Positions 50,053 to 59,332 of a stretch of DNA of 64,000 bases are shown one piece after another. Within the stretch, counting starts at the first letter, position 1; the number at the start of each line of letters is the position of its first letter. Location: positions 62,001-126,000 of the forward strand of contig CAVPZC010000002.1 in the NCBI GenBank assembly GCA_963710175.1, written 5' to 3'. The position numbers and the translations under genes are program-made. The stretch comes from Phormidesmis sp963710175. Lineage in GTDB: Bacteria > Cyanobacteriota > Cyanobacteriia > Phormidesmidales > Phormidesmidaceae. The notes beneath the pieces were generated by a model. That model did no database searches, was not told the DNA's origin, and saw only the letters and a list, made by a program, of their open reading frames with translations.

Positions 50053-50874
50053 ATGAAAGTTGTTTTGATTACGGGCGGATCGGAGGGTATTGGCCGCGCG
50101 ATCGCCGAGCGCTTTGCCAAGGCGTCTTACGGAATTGCGATCGCCGCGCGCACGCCCGAAAAGTTAGTAGAAACAGCTAACGACCTAAAAACCCGCCTGG
50201 CCGCTCCCGTGATGCCGATTCCGACTGATGTCCGTGATTCGCAGCAGGTGCAGCAAGCTGTGGACCAAGTGCTTGCAGAATTCGGCCAGATTGACGTGTT
50301 GGTCAACAATGCGGGCATTTACAGTTCCGGGCCAGCAGAGGAATTTAGCCTGGAAGACTGGCATCAGGTAATCGATACCAACCTGTGGGGCTATATTCAC
50401 ACCATTCACGCGGTACTGCCTCACATGGTGGCCCAGCAGTCGGGGGCGATTGTCAATATTTGCTCGATTGCGGGCAAGGTACCGATGCCGTATTTGGTGC
50501 CTTACACGACCAGTAAACATGCGATCGCCGGACTCAGTCAGTCTTTAAGTGCCGAACTTGCCCCAAAAGGAATTCACGTCTGCGCCATTTACCCGAACAT
50601 CATTCGCACAGACTTCCCAGAGAAAGCCGTCATGCGGGGTAAAACCTCAGAAGACAGCACCGCCCGCCGCGAGCAGCTGGACCAGACGCTGGCCATGCCA
50701 TTTATTGAAAAGCCTGAAGATGTTGCTGATGCACTTTGGCAAGCGCTGGCAAATCAAGAAAGCGAGCGCTTACCTGGCAGCGCCAAGTTGATGGGCGGTA
50801 TGAACGCCGTATTTCCTAAAGCAACTCAGTGGATGCTGCGAACCATCTTTCAAAACAAAGACAAGTCTGCATAA
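50053..50874 (+). CDS. short-chain dehydrogenase/reductase (SDR)
   Basis: A 273-residue classical SDR. TGGSEGIG (7-14) binds the nucleotide, followed by RTPEKL, which leaves the cofactor open but is compatible with NADP(H). NNAG, Ser138, and Tyr151-x-x-x-Lys155 (YTTSK) form the catalytic set. A C-terminal region with the EKPEDVADALWQAL pattern is common in FabG-like oxidoreductases of unassigned substrate. A GGTGAG-type site precedes the ATG. It has no operon partner; the next gene is convergent. Confidence 0.93.
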   Translation: MKVVLITGGSEGIGRAIAERFAKASYGIAIAARTPEKLVETANDLKTRLAAPVMPIPTDVRDSQQVQQAVDQVLAEFGQIDVLVNNAGIYSSGPAEEFSLEDWHQVIDTNLWGYIHTIHAVLPHMVAQQSGAIVNICSIAGKVPMPYLVPYTTSKHAIAGLSQSLSAELAPKGIHVCAIYPNIIRTDFPEKAVMRGKTSEDSTARREQLDQTLAMPFIEKPEDVADALWQALANQESERLPGSAKLMGGMNAVFPKATQWMLRTIFQNKDKSA

Positions 50875-50945
50875 AAAAAGGCAACTGTTCTCATAGCTCA
50901 GGCGGATTGCCGACAAATGGGGGCTCTTATTGTTTTCCTATTTGC

Positions 50946-51320
50946 CTATGGCCAGGACAGAACAGTACGGATTTGGTCGGCTAGCGTCAGTGGGCGAAAG
51001 GGCTTGGCAAAGACAGTCACCACTTGCGCGGGGTCGATGCCAGTCTGAGCGAGGGGCTGCACTTTTGCGGTCACTAAAATGACGGGTAGCCGCTGAGTCT
51101 GCGGGTTGTCCTTGAGCTTTTTCAGGGTAGCGCGACCGTCCATATCCGGCATCATCATATCGAGCAAGATTAAGTCGGGCTGCTGAGCGGCGGCCATATC
51201 TAGCGCCTGTTGGCCGGAGCTAGCCTGGAGCAACGTCCAATCGGTTTTCATCTTAAGGGCAAGGGTGGCGATCGCTCTCGCATCGTCTTCGTCATCGACA
51301 ATCAATATAGTCTTATTCAT
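50946..51320 (-). CDS. single-domain response regulator, last gene of the signalling operon
   Basis: A 124-residue receiver with no output domain. ILIVDDEDDAR, Asp54 in LLDMMMPDMDG, LVTAK and FAKPF give the full acidic pocket and conserved Lys. Its start codon directly abuts the stop of the upstream hybrid kinase gene, with 0 bp between. It is therefore translated with it and is probably the terminal acceptor or shuttle of the relay encoded at 50946-56834. Confidence 0.93.
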   Translation of the reverse strand: MNKTILIVDDEDDARAIATLALKMKTDWTLLQASSGQQALDMAAAQQPDLILLDMMMPDMDGRATLKKLKDNPQTQRLPVILVTAKVQPLAQTGIDPAQVVTVFAKPFRPLTLADQIRTVLSWP

Positions 51321-52862
51321 TTACGTCACCGGTAGAAGAATATGAAAGCTGCTGCCGTGGTGAAGGGTACTCTCTGCCCAGATCTGTCCCTGATGCTGTT
51401 GAATAATTTGCCGACAAATAGCTAGCCCTAACCCCGTTCCTCCTTTTTTACGAGAGTCAGAAGCATCAACCTGTTGAAATCTCTCGAAAATTGTCTCTAA
51501 TTGATCGGCAGGAACGCCTCGGCCCTGATCGCTGACTGTGATATGGAGCCGAGGCGCTGTCTCTTCTCCTGACTCGTCTCCCGATGCTTGCAAATTAGCT
51601 GCAAGCCGGACGGTGCCGCCCGCGTGAGAAAATTTGATGGCGTTGCTGAGGAGATTGGTCAGGGTTTGGAGAATGCGATCGCAGTCCACATTCATCGGCA
51701 GCGCCACTGCCTCTGAGATGAGCGTCACCTGAGCTTTATTCGCCATCATCTGCATAGCTTCAACAGCTTGGGTAAAGAGGCATTCGATATCGCAAGTGGC
51801 CGTTTTAAGGGTGATTTCAGCTGACTTTAAGCGCTCTAAATCGAGAATGTCGTTGACCAGGCGGATCAGGCGTTCGGCGTTGCTAGTAGCCACTGAGAGA
51901 ATCTGTTTTCCCTGGTCGGTCAGTTCGCCAAGTTCGCCTGTACTGAGCAGATCTAGCGCGCCGATGAGAGAATGCATAGGTGTTCGCAGCTCATGACTTA
52001 CGACCGAGACAAACTCATTTTCGAGACGTTTGCGCTCAGTGATGTCGTTGATAATATTGAGTACACAGCTTTCGCCGTGTAGGCTGATGCGCTCCATAGA
52101 GACGAGGACGGTGCGCAGCTCCCCCCGGCGCGTTTGACAGTCTAGCTCCTGACTGTAAATCGGCTTGCCTTCGGCGACTTGAGAGATCGCCTGCTGGTAG
52201 AGATCGGGCGATCGCCACAGCTGGAGATCGGCAGCGGTTTGGCCAATCACTTCAGCTTGGGTGTAGTCGCTCATTCGCAAAAAGCTAGGATTGACCGACA
52301 GAAAAGTACCTTCGCTCAGCGTAGTGATGGCAATGGGGCTAGGGCAGGCTGAGAACGCTTTTTCAAAGGTCTCTTCAGCCCGGCGGCGCTCGTCGATTTC
52401 TCTTTGAAGCTGAAGGTTTTGAGCCTGCTGCTTTTGCTGCAAGCGGCGCAGCGTTAGATGGGTTTGAATGCGCGCTAGCACTTCTTCTATCTGAAAGGGT
52501 TTGGTGATGAAGTCTACGCCGCCAACATCAAACGCTTTCACCTTGTCGAGCACGTCGCCCAGAGCGCTGATGAAGATGACCGGAATGTCGTGGGTAATCT
52601 CATGAGACTTGAGCTGCTCGCAGACCTGGTAGCCATTCATCTGTGGCATATTAATATCCAGCAAGATGAGATCGGGAGGAGCGGCGATCGCCCCGCGCAG
52701 ACCGGTCATGCCCTTCGTGACGCTGCGCACCTTATAGCCCCGCTCAGTCAGCATGGTAGAGAGCAAGTGCAGATTTTCGGGCGTGTCATCAATTACTAAA
52801 ATATCGGCTTTGGCATGCTTTTTAGCAGTGGATAGGCCAGTCAGGGGCAGGGGGTTAAGCAT
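51321..52862 (-). CDS. hybrid REC-PAS-histidine kinase, cytoplasmic
   Basis: 513 residues without transmembrane segments. The receiver (~18-140) has Asp69 in LLDINMPQMNG. A coiled segment leads to PAS (~160-278), with FEKAFSACPSPIAITTL and NIINDITERKRLE. The HisKA domain has His290 in VVSHELRTPMHSL, and the HATPase (~395-510) has NLLSNAIKFS, DQGRGV and GTGLGL. The N-terminal receiver is positioned to accept phosphate from the membrane hybrid encoded just upstream. Its start overlaps that gene's stop by 8 bp, and its stop abuts the next receiver gene. Confidence 0.94.
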   Translation of the reverse strand: MLNPLPLTGLSTAKKHAKADILVIDDTPENLHLLSTMLTERGYKVRSVTKGMTGLRGAIAAPPDLILLDINMPQMNGYQVCEQLKSHEITHDIPVIFISALGDVLDKVKAFDVGGVDFITKPFQIEEVLARIQTHLTLRRLQQKQQAQNLQLQREIDERRRAEETFEKAFSACPSPIAITTLSEGTFLSVNPSFLRMSDYTQAEVIGQTAADLQLWRSPDLYQQAISQVAEGKPIYSQELDCQTRRGELRTVLVSMERISLHGESCVLNIINDITERKRLENEFVSVVSHELRTPMHSLIGALDLLSTGELGELTDQGKQILSVATSNAERLIRLVNDILDLERLKSAEITLKTATCDIECLFTQAVEAMQMMANKAQVTLISEAVALPMNVDCDRILQTLTNLLSNAIKFSHAGGTVRLAANLQASGDESGEETAPRLHITVSDQGRGVPADQLETIFERFQQVDASDSRKKGGTGLGLAICRQIIQQHQGQIWAESTLHHGSSFHILLPVT

Positions 52863-55371
52863 AGGTCTGAGTCAGGGCGATGAGTTCATCAAAACAGAAA
52901 TTTTGGGTGAGGGTAGAGAGCGGTTCGGCTAAATGCTGATGCTTAGCTGGGATTTGACCGATTAGCTGCTGTAGCTGGTCGGCATCTACTTCGAGAGCGG
53001 CCTGGTGGAACTGCGCTAGCCAGCCCGGTGGCATCACCGCCAGGTCATCGGGCGCTAGCGACTGAGGAACGGCGGGTGCTGGCACTGCCGGGGGTGTCTC
53101 CAACCGATAGCGATACTGCACGCCCAGATGCTCAGCCATCTTTTCAAAAATGACGGCGGCGCGAAAAGGCTTGCGTACCAAATCGTCACAGCCGCTGGCC
53201 AGCATCGCGGCCCGCTCTTCTTCAAAGGCGCTGGCGGTGATCGCAATGATCTTGACGGGCGAGGTTGCCATCGTTCGGATCTGCCGGGTGGCTTCGTAGC
53301 CGTCCATAATCGGCATTCTCATATCCATCCAGATCAGGTCGGGTTGCCAGGTTTGGTAGCGGGCGATCGCCGCCTCACCATCCGCCGCTGCTTGCACTTC
53401 AAAACCCACCTGAGAAAGCAGATCTACCAGCAGCTGACGGGCCGCCACGGCATCTTCTACCACCAAGATTCGGTAGGCAGGCTGCAAGGGCTGGAGGCCG
53501 ATCACTTCACCCATCGATACGGGCAGCTGATCGGGGTCGGCAGGGAGTGCTCGGACACTAAAGGAAAAGGTAGACCCCTGTCCGGGTGTGCTCTGAACGC
53601 TAATTTGGCCGCCCATCAGCCCGACAAAGCGCTGACTAATTGCCAAACCAAGACCGGTGCCCTGCTGGGCCGAGCGCGTTTTTGACGCCTGGTAGAACGG
53701 ATTGAACAAGTGCGACTTCTCCGCTGGCGCTATCCCTAGACCCGTATCATGAACGCTAAAGGAGATGATGTAGGGAAGCGCTGTAACAGCGCTTTCTACA
53801 GAGGCTATCTCTACCGTTGTCTCCACTGCTGTCTCTGAAGAAACTGTCAGCGTGACGCTGCCCGCCTGCGTAAACTTAATGGCGTTCCCTATCAGGTTTA
53901 CCAGCACCTGCCGCAGCTTCATCTCATCTGTTTTAATAAACTGCGGCACCGTTTCACCGATTTCTACAAACAGCTGTAGCGTTTTGGCTTCGGCTCGCAT
54001 TCGCAGCATTTCTTCGAGCGTGAGCAGCAAATAGCGTAGGTCAAAACAGCTCGGATCAAAGGTTGTCCGCCCCGCTTCGATTTTTGCCATCGAGAGCACA
54101 TCGTTGATCAAGTTCAGCAGATGCTCACCGCTGCGGCTGATGATGCCCAAATATTCAGTTTGATTGGCTGATTGATTGGCTGATTGATTGGCCGGTTGGG
54201 TAGAGCTGCGATCGCGCTGCATTAGCTGAGTAAAGCCGAGAATCGCGTTTAAAGGCGTGCGCAGCTCGTGGCTCATATTTGCCAAAAACTCACTTTTCGC
54301 CTGGTTAGCGGTGTTGGCAGCAGCGGCAGTTTGCTCTAGCTGGCGGCTGTAGCTTTCAATCTGTTGGCGCGACAGGCTGAGCTGGCCGGCCAACCGGCTA
54401 ACGCCCAATAGCAAAATACCTGCCGCGCCCAAGCTGACTAGCATAATCGCCGCCGCCAGCCGACGAGCGGGAGCAAAGGCTTCTGTCTGAGTCATTTCAG
54501 CGAGCAAGGCAATGTCTTGATCGGCCAGCCAGCGATAGACCCCGATCACAGGTTCGCCCAGATAGTTGTCATAGAGGCCCGCGCCGTCTTCTCCTCTAAA
54601 AGCGGCGTCAATCCCCTGACTGTGAGGGGCATCAGGCAAAGAAGTCTCAGTTTCTTGCCGAGTTTTTCGACGAGAGTCTCGTCGAGAGATAAATGCAGTT
54701 TTGTTCGCCAACAGCCCCACCAGATAGGTTTCACCAGTCTCGTCTAGCCCGGTGCGCTCGAAGATGATTTCGTCAATGCGCTGCAAGTTGAGATTGGCTA
54801 AGATCATGCCCTGGCGATCGCCCGTAGCATCGTACACTTTATGGGCATAGGTGATGGCCGGATTCCCATCCTCTGGAGAAACGTAGAAGATCGGCGCAAA
54901 GTTCTCGCCAGGGACGATGGTTTCGAGTTCTGTGAGGTTGGTTGAAATCTCGTACCGACCTTCTAGCGCCGGATTGGTAGAGAGAATAATTTGATTGGCG
55001 CGGTTTTGTATCGAGATTTCGGTAAACTTTGGTTTTTTCTCAGATATTTCAGCGAAGTAGGCCGACAGACGTTGGTAGGCTCTCCGGTAGTCTACAGCGT
55101 CTGGAGAACTGGCAAGCAGCGTTTGAACATCTCGCCGGACAGTAGGAAACTCAGCAATGAGCAAAAAGTCTTCTTCGCAAGAAACGAGCCAGCGGTTAAT
55201 TTCTTTTTCTTTGAGGGTAGCTGTCATAGTGAGCTGGCTAAAGGCCGCTTGCTGCAATGCATTGCGCCCTCTTACATAGGCAACCACGCCCACCATCACG
55301 ACCGTGAGCAGCGATAGCAGCAAAAAAGAGCGCGCAATGCCAGCGGTAGGGTTGGGCTGCTGAGGACTCAT
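52855..55371 (-). CDS. membrane hybrid histidine kinase (periplasmic sensor-HisKA-HATPase-REC)
   Basis: An 838-residue hybrid. TM1 (~12-32) and TM2 (~305-330) enclose a ~270-residue periplasmic region resembling a double-Cache domain (LEGRYEISTNLTELETIVPG, YAHKVYDATGDRQGMILANL). The HisKA has His368 in ANMSHELRTPLNAILGFTQ, with an HATPase to ~610 and a receiver with Asp683 in IWMDMRMPIMDG. A ~75-residue C-terminal helical tail follows. A short ANQS repeat in the linker comes from a 12-bp DNA repeat at ~54165-54190. The gene overlaps the upstream binding-protein gene by 4 bp (ATGA), so the two are translationally coupled. Confidence 0.95.
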   Translation of the reverse strand: MSPQQPNPTAGIARSFLLLSLLTVVMVGVVAYVRGRNALQQAAFSQLTMTATLKEKEINRWLVSCEEDFLLIAEFPTVRRDVQTLLASSPDAVDYRRAYQRLSAYFAEISEKKPKFTEISIQNRANQIILSTNPALEGRYEISTNLTELETIVPGENFAPIFYVSPEDGNPAITYAHKVYDATGDRQGMILANLNLQRIDEIIFERTGLDETGETYLVGLLANKTAFISRRDSRRKTRQETETSLPDAPHSQGIDAAFRGEDGAGLYDNYLGEPVIGVYRWLADQDIALLAEMTQTEAFAPARRLAAAIMLVSLGAAGILLLGVSRLAGQLSLSRQQIESYSRQLEQTAAAANTANQAKSEFLANMSHELRTPLNAILGFTQLMQRDRSSTQPANQSANQSANQTEYLGIISRSGEHLLNLINDVLSMAKIEAGRTTFDPSCFDLRYLLLTLEEMLRMRAEAKTLQLFVEIGETVPQFIKTDEMKLRQVLVNLIGNAIKFTQAGSVTLTVSSETAVETTVEIASVESAVTALPYIISFSVHDTGLGIAPAEKSHLFNPFYQASKTRSAQQGTGLGLAISQRFVGLMGGQISVQSTPGQGSTFSFSVRALPADPDQLPVSMGEVIGLQPLQPAYRILVVEDAVAARQLLVDLLSQVGFEVQAAADGEAAIARYQTWQPDLIWMDMRMPIMDGYEATRQIRTMATSPVKIIAITASAFEEERAAMLASGCDDLVRKPFRAAVIFEKMAEHLGVQYRYRLETPPAVPAPAVPQSLAPDDLAVMPPGWLAQFHQAALEVDADQLQQLIGQIPAKHQHLAEPLSTLTQNFCFDELIALTQTYA

Positions 55372-56834
55372 GACGCCTCGCGAAAAATAGTTTTGATGCT
55401 AGCGATGGCTTCAGCAGCAGCGTCTTCTGCTGACAGCCCGTCAACTGCCATCGTATGAACCGCCTGGCCCCAGACATTATTTTCCATGACCACGCCATAG
55501 GCCGGGTTGAGGACATTATAAAAGGGCTTGGTTTGACCTTTTAAGGCGGTCTTCACCACGGTCGAGACATGCGGATCTGCCGGATCTTGCCAGTAGCTAT
55601 CGGCTTTAATCTGACTGATGGCCGGAGGCATGTAGCGACCATAAGAGGTTTTGAGAAACTTGCTCAGAACCTGTGGCTGAGTCAGATAAGCCAAAAAGTC
55701 TTTAGCGACTTGCTGGCTGGACGCATCTGCAAAAATAATTGCCTTACGAATATCGACCAGATGGGGCAGCAACTCACCATTGGGCTTGTTAGGAAATTCA
55801 ACCGTGCCCAGTTTGTTAAAGTAAATGTCTTCGTCATTGCGCACTGCCGCTGGAATAGACAGGGTAGGATTGGGCGTCATCACCACCTCACGATTGAGAA
55901 AGCTGCGATTGTTGTCAGGGTCTAGCCAGTTAACCGCGTTGGTTGGCACGTAGCCTTCCTCATAAAACTGTAGATACCAGTTAAGAGACTGAATGATCGC
56001 GGCTTTCACATCAGGCTCATCGAGGCGCAAATCGCCGCTGTCGTCTAACAGGTCGGCCTCGTAGGCAACCAGCACCTGCTCAAAAATATGGTACGTATCG
56101 AAGGCCGTAGCCGCCGAGTAGGGCATCCCAATGCTGTGTATATTTGGATGGGTCGCCCGCAGCCGAGACTGTACGGTTTCCCAAAATGACCAGAACTCGT
56201 CCCAACCGCTGGGAATATCTGTCGGTTTGTACCCCGCCTCTTGCAGAAGGTCTTTCCAGTAATAGATATGAGTTGTGTTTTGGCTGAGCGGCACGGCGTA
56301 GTAGCGGTCTTTGGCTTTTTCGCTGCCGTAGACTTTAGCGGCTTGCAGGGCTTCTGGGGTGTAGCTGCTAGCTAAAGGGGCCACGACTTCGGTAACATCG
56401 GCTAGCTTGCCCTCCCAGTCGGAAACCGGATAAACCGACTTGGCTGCAAACAAAATATCTGGCGGTAGACCGGCCTGGCTCGCTCGAAGCGTTCTAGGCG
56501 CCGTCTCGCCCGAATTGTAAAAGGAGAGGTCTACGGTCAGTCCGGCTTGGGCCTCCCAGTCTGCGACGACTTGTTTGATCGCTTCGTCTTCTTCGGTAAC
56601 GTAGCCTTTGTCCCAAAGAATAACCAACGGTTTTAGGGCAAATTTGGTAGCGATCGCCCCTGCATCTGGCGCATCAGCCACTGAGCTGAAAGAGCAGGCA
56701 TAGACAGTCAGCGCTATGAATACTGCCATCAGGCCATAGCCCACTAGCGCACTGCCAGCTCTCTTTAAAAATACTTTTCTTAAAAGCTGATAGCGGAGCA
56801 AATCCCAAGTTTTGTCGACAGAGATTTTGGCCAT
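55368..56834 (-). CDS. extracytoplasmic solute-binding protein (ABC family 1 type), coupled to kinases
   Basis: 488 residues of the carbohydrate-type solute-binding fold (LVILWDKGYVTEEDEAIKQVVADWEAQ, KDRYYAVPLSQNTTHIYYWKDLLQEAGY, then a DEFWSFWETVQ hinge region). The N-terminus has ~33 partly basic residues, one hydrophobic helix (~33-46), and Cys47 in VYACS, so it may be a lipoprotein or stay anchored. No permease or ATPase is adjacent. It instead overlaps the membrane kinase gene by 4 bp. I infer that it binds a ligand and presents it to that kinase, as LuxP does for LuxQ and TorT for TorS. Confidence 0.9.
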   Translation of the reverse strand: MAKISVDKTWDLLRYQLLRKVFLKRAGSALVGYGLMAVFIALTVYACSFSSVADAPDAGAIATKFALKPLVILWDKGYVTEEDEAIKQVVADWEAQAGLTVDLSFYNSGETAPRTLRASQAGLPPDILFAAKSVYPVSDWEGKLADVTEVVAPLASSYTPEALQAAKVYGSEKAKDRYYAVPLSQNTTHIYYWKDLLQEAGYKPTDIPSGWDEFWSFWETVQSRLRATHPNIHSIGMPYSAATAFDTYHIFEQVLVAYEADLLDDSGDLRLDEPDVKAAIIQSLNWYLQFYEEGYVPTNAVNWLDPDNNRSFLNREVVMTPNPTLSIPAAVRNDEDIYFNKLGTVEFPNKPNGELLPHLVDIRKAIIFADASSQQVAKDFLAYLTQPQVLSKFLKTSYGRYMPPAISQIKADSYWQDPADPHVSTVVKTALKGQTKPFYNVLNPAYGVVMENNVWGQAVHTMAVDGLSAEDAAAEAIASIKTIFREAS

Positions 56835-56935
56835 GACCGATAGACTTCTATAATCCCTCCAAAATATAAGAAACTGGCGAATTTTCCCACTGGCATGAAG
56901 TTTTTCTAACCGCTATGTCTGAATATGAAGGCTGG

Positions 56936-58978
56936 TCAGATATCGGTCGAGGTATTGGCACTTTGATGGGCATCCTGGTTGGCAGTTCGATAGAGGGCCG
57001 TCAGGGTCTTGCCATCATCAGGAAAGGCCGATAGCCCGACTGCGTATTGAGCCTGAAAGCGAATGGGGGCGATCGCCTCCCCGTCTCCCCCATCGAACAC
57101 CCGCTGACGAAAGGCCTTCAGCACGCCCGCTAGCCTATCCCTAGCTGCCGACTTATCGACCCCCAGTAACCCCACCACAAAGTCACCGTTGCCCCAGTAG
57201 CTGGTCAGTGCCTCCGGTAGCTGCGCCGTCAGCTCATCGCTCCAGCCTCGCAGCACCTGATGCCCCGTCGAATGTCCATAGTTCAAGTTGACCTGCGCCA
57301 GGTTCACCAGTCGCAGCAGCACAAACGTGTATTGCTGGTTACTTTGCATCAGCTGCTGCAAATCTCGCTGGGCCTGAGCCTGGTTGACCAGCCCGGTTTG
57401 CGCGTCGCGGCCTCGCAGATTTTTCAGTAGCTGGGTGCGCTCTAAACGATTGGTGATGCGGGTAATGAGCTCTGGGCCTAATACCGGTTTGGCAACATAG
57501 TCATCTGCGCCGGCGGCAAAGACCTGACCCGCTGCATTTTGTCTGGCCGTCAGAAAAAGAATAGGCAGACTCTGCCACTGCGGATCGCGGCGCACCGCCT
57601 GACAGAGCGCAATGCCATCGCATTCAGGCATCTCAATATCGAGGATGAGCAGGTCTGGCGCTGTAGACTTTAGCACCGGCCAGAACTGAGTCGGATCGGT
57701 TAGTGGGGTAACGGCCATTCCCCAGGGCGCTAGCATCGGCGTGAGTGAGCTGAGGAAAACGGGATCGTCGTCTACTGCCAGGATGCGAATAGTTTGAGTG
57801 GGGGCAGAAGAGGGGGCTTGATCGGTTGCGGGTGGGAGGGGGCGATCGCCATTCATCCCCTTTTCAAAAAGCGCTTGATCCGCCAGTTCTAAAACTTCAC
57901 TCAGCTGCCGCACCAAAGCACTCACATGACCCGCTTCAGGGGGCTTCTCTACAGTCCCCGCGCCCGGCTTAGACAAATCGGATTCCAGGGCAGATTCCAG
58001 ATCTCTAGCAATCTGGGTGCCATCGTCTCGGCCAAACATGCCCAAAACGCCCGCTAGCTTGTGAGCTGCCTGACTCGCCGCCTGCCGCAGGTCTGCGGCA
58101 ATGGGGCCATCTTGCAAAGCCCGCTCGGCCCGCTGTAGATGCAACAGACGATCAGCCATAGCGCCTCGATGCTGCCGCCAGAGGTCAGCCATAGCCTGGT
58201 GAAACTGCTGCGCTACTGATGTCTCTGTGTCATCGGTAGCGGTTGGTATAGCCGCACTCCCAGCCTTTGTGGCAGACGCTTCAGTTCCCTGTGTAGAGGC
58301 CGCATCGTCTTTCGGGTTGAGCTTATAGCCCAGCCCATACACATTCTCAATCCAGCCACCGGCACCCGCTTGTTTAAGCCGACGGCGTAGCCCTTTTACA
58401 TGGGCCTTGACGCTATCTTCCAAGGGCGGATCGTCAAAGGTCCACAAATGTTCAATAATATGGCCCCGGCTAAAAACTCGGGTGGGATTGCGCAAAAACA
58501 GCTCTAGCAGACTGTACTCCTTGGGCGTGAGCTTGAGCAGATTGCTCGCGTAGGTCACCTCACAGCTCACCGGGTCTAGCCGCAGCTGTCCAATTTCGAG
58601 AGCCGAAGCGGGCGCGACTTCTCCCCGGCGCAGCAGTGCCCGTAGCCGAGCGTGCAGCTCCTCAATATTCAGCGGCTTGGTCAAATAGTCATCAGCGCCC
58701 GCATCTAGGCCGCGAATTTTCTCATCGGGCGCGTCTTTAGCCGTCATTAGCAAAATAGGCGTAGCGCAGCCATTGCCCCGCAGCCGTTGAGTCAGGCTAA
58801 TACCGTCTAAGCGAGGCAAACCCACATCTACCAGCAGCAAATCGTAAGCGTCGCTTTCAGCGTATTCCAAACCAAAGCGACCATCATCGACGGTATCGAC
58901 CACATAGCGCTGCTGCTGCAACGACGCTAGCAAAATATCTGTTAAGACCGGATCATCTTCAACAAGGAGAATTCGCAC
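56936..58978 (-). CDS. multi-domain response regulator REC-wHTH-HPt-REC-degenerate GGDEF
   Basis: 680 residues. REC1 (1-115) has Asp51. An OmpR-type winged helix (~125-222) has LTPKEYSLLELFLRNP and VKAHVKGLRRRLK. HPt (~255-370) has His306 in AAHKLAG. REC2 (~397-515) has Asp447. A GGDEF-like domain (~525-675) has its signature replaced by GNGDF (596-600), with no RxxD I-site before it, so cyclase activity is unlikely. It starts at GTG, set by GGAGGG about 6 nt upstream. It could receive phosphate, relay it through HPt and bind DNA. It lies 101 bp upstream of the binding-protein gene, so it may regulate or belong to that operon. Confidence 0.94.
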   Translation of the reverse strand: MRILLVEDDPVLTDILLASLQQQRYVVDTVDDGRFGLEYAESDAYDLLLVDVGLPRLDGISLTQRLRGNGCATPILLMTAKDAPDEKIRGLDAGADDYLTKPLNIEELHARLRALLRRGEVAPASALEIGQLRLDPVSCEVTYASNLLKLTPKEYSLLELFLRNPTRVFSRGHIIEHLWTFDDPPLEDSVKAHVKGLRRRLKQAGAGGWIENVYGLGYKLNPKDDAASTQGTEASATKAGSAAIPTATDDTETSVAQQFHQAMADLWRQHRGAMADRLLHLQRAERALQDGPIAADLRQAASQAAHKLAGVLGMFGRDDGTQIARDLESALESDLSKPGAGTVEKPPEAGHVSALVRQLSEVLELADQALFEKGMNGDRPLPPATDQAPSSAPTQTIRILAVDDDPVFLSSLTPMLAPWGMAVTPLTDPTQFWPVLKSTAPDLLILDIEMPECDGIALCQAVRRDPQWQSLPILFLTARQNAAGQVFAAGADDYVAKPVLGPELITRITNRLERTQLLKNLRGRDAQTGLVNQAQAQRDLQQLMQSNQQYTFVLLRLVNLAQVNLNYGHSTGHQVLRGWSDELTAQLPEALTSYWGNGDFVVGLLGVDKSAARDRLAGVLKAFRQRVFDGGDGEAIAPIRFQAQYAVGLSAFPDDGKTLTALYRTANQDAHQSANTSTDI

Positions 58979-59332
58979 AGATTCCCTCCTTCAATATAGA
59001 AAAGGTGAATTCGTTTTTTGTAGGACTTGGACAGTTTTGAGAAGTTGAGAGATAGAAACAGGGGACAGAAGCAACTCTGCCTTCTACCTCCTGTTTCCTA
59101 ATCTCCTGTCTCCTGCCGTCTACTCCCTGCTAGCTTACTCAGTATCTCAGCTCTTGTCTCGCCAGCTGATGTCAGTTCCGTTACATAGGCGGCAGCCTCC
59201 CGTTTTTTGGAGTTCTTTTTTGCTCTCGGATTCTTCCCCATTGCTGCCTATCTTAAAAGCATGAAGGCAAAAGCACCTATCGCCAAGCCAATTTCTTTCA
59301 CAAAAACAAACTCATTTTCCCGAGGTAATTCC
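58979..59332. other. divergent region, regulator gene / first small secreted protein gene
   Basis: About 350 bp. An imperfect hairpin at 59055-59097 has GAAACAGG pairing with CCTGTTTC, and AGAAG with CTTCT inside, set in a CT-rich stretch to ~59140. The part at 59213-59270 is closely matched upstream of the second small secreted protein gene. A frame extending the secreted protein back to 59207 has no support. Confidence 0.55.
59213..59270 (+). promoter_or_regulatory. duplicated upstream element, copy 1
   Basis: These 58 bp align without gaps to 60646-60703 with 46 identical positions by hand count, including an unbroken CCTATCTTAAAAG. The identity lies in non-coding DNA, 62-79 bp before each start codon, so promoter or leader function has probably been kept in both copies. 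Confidence 0.6.
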
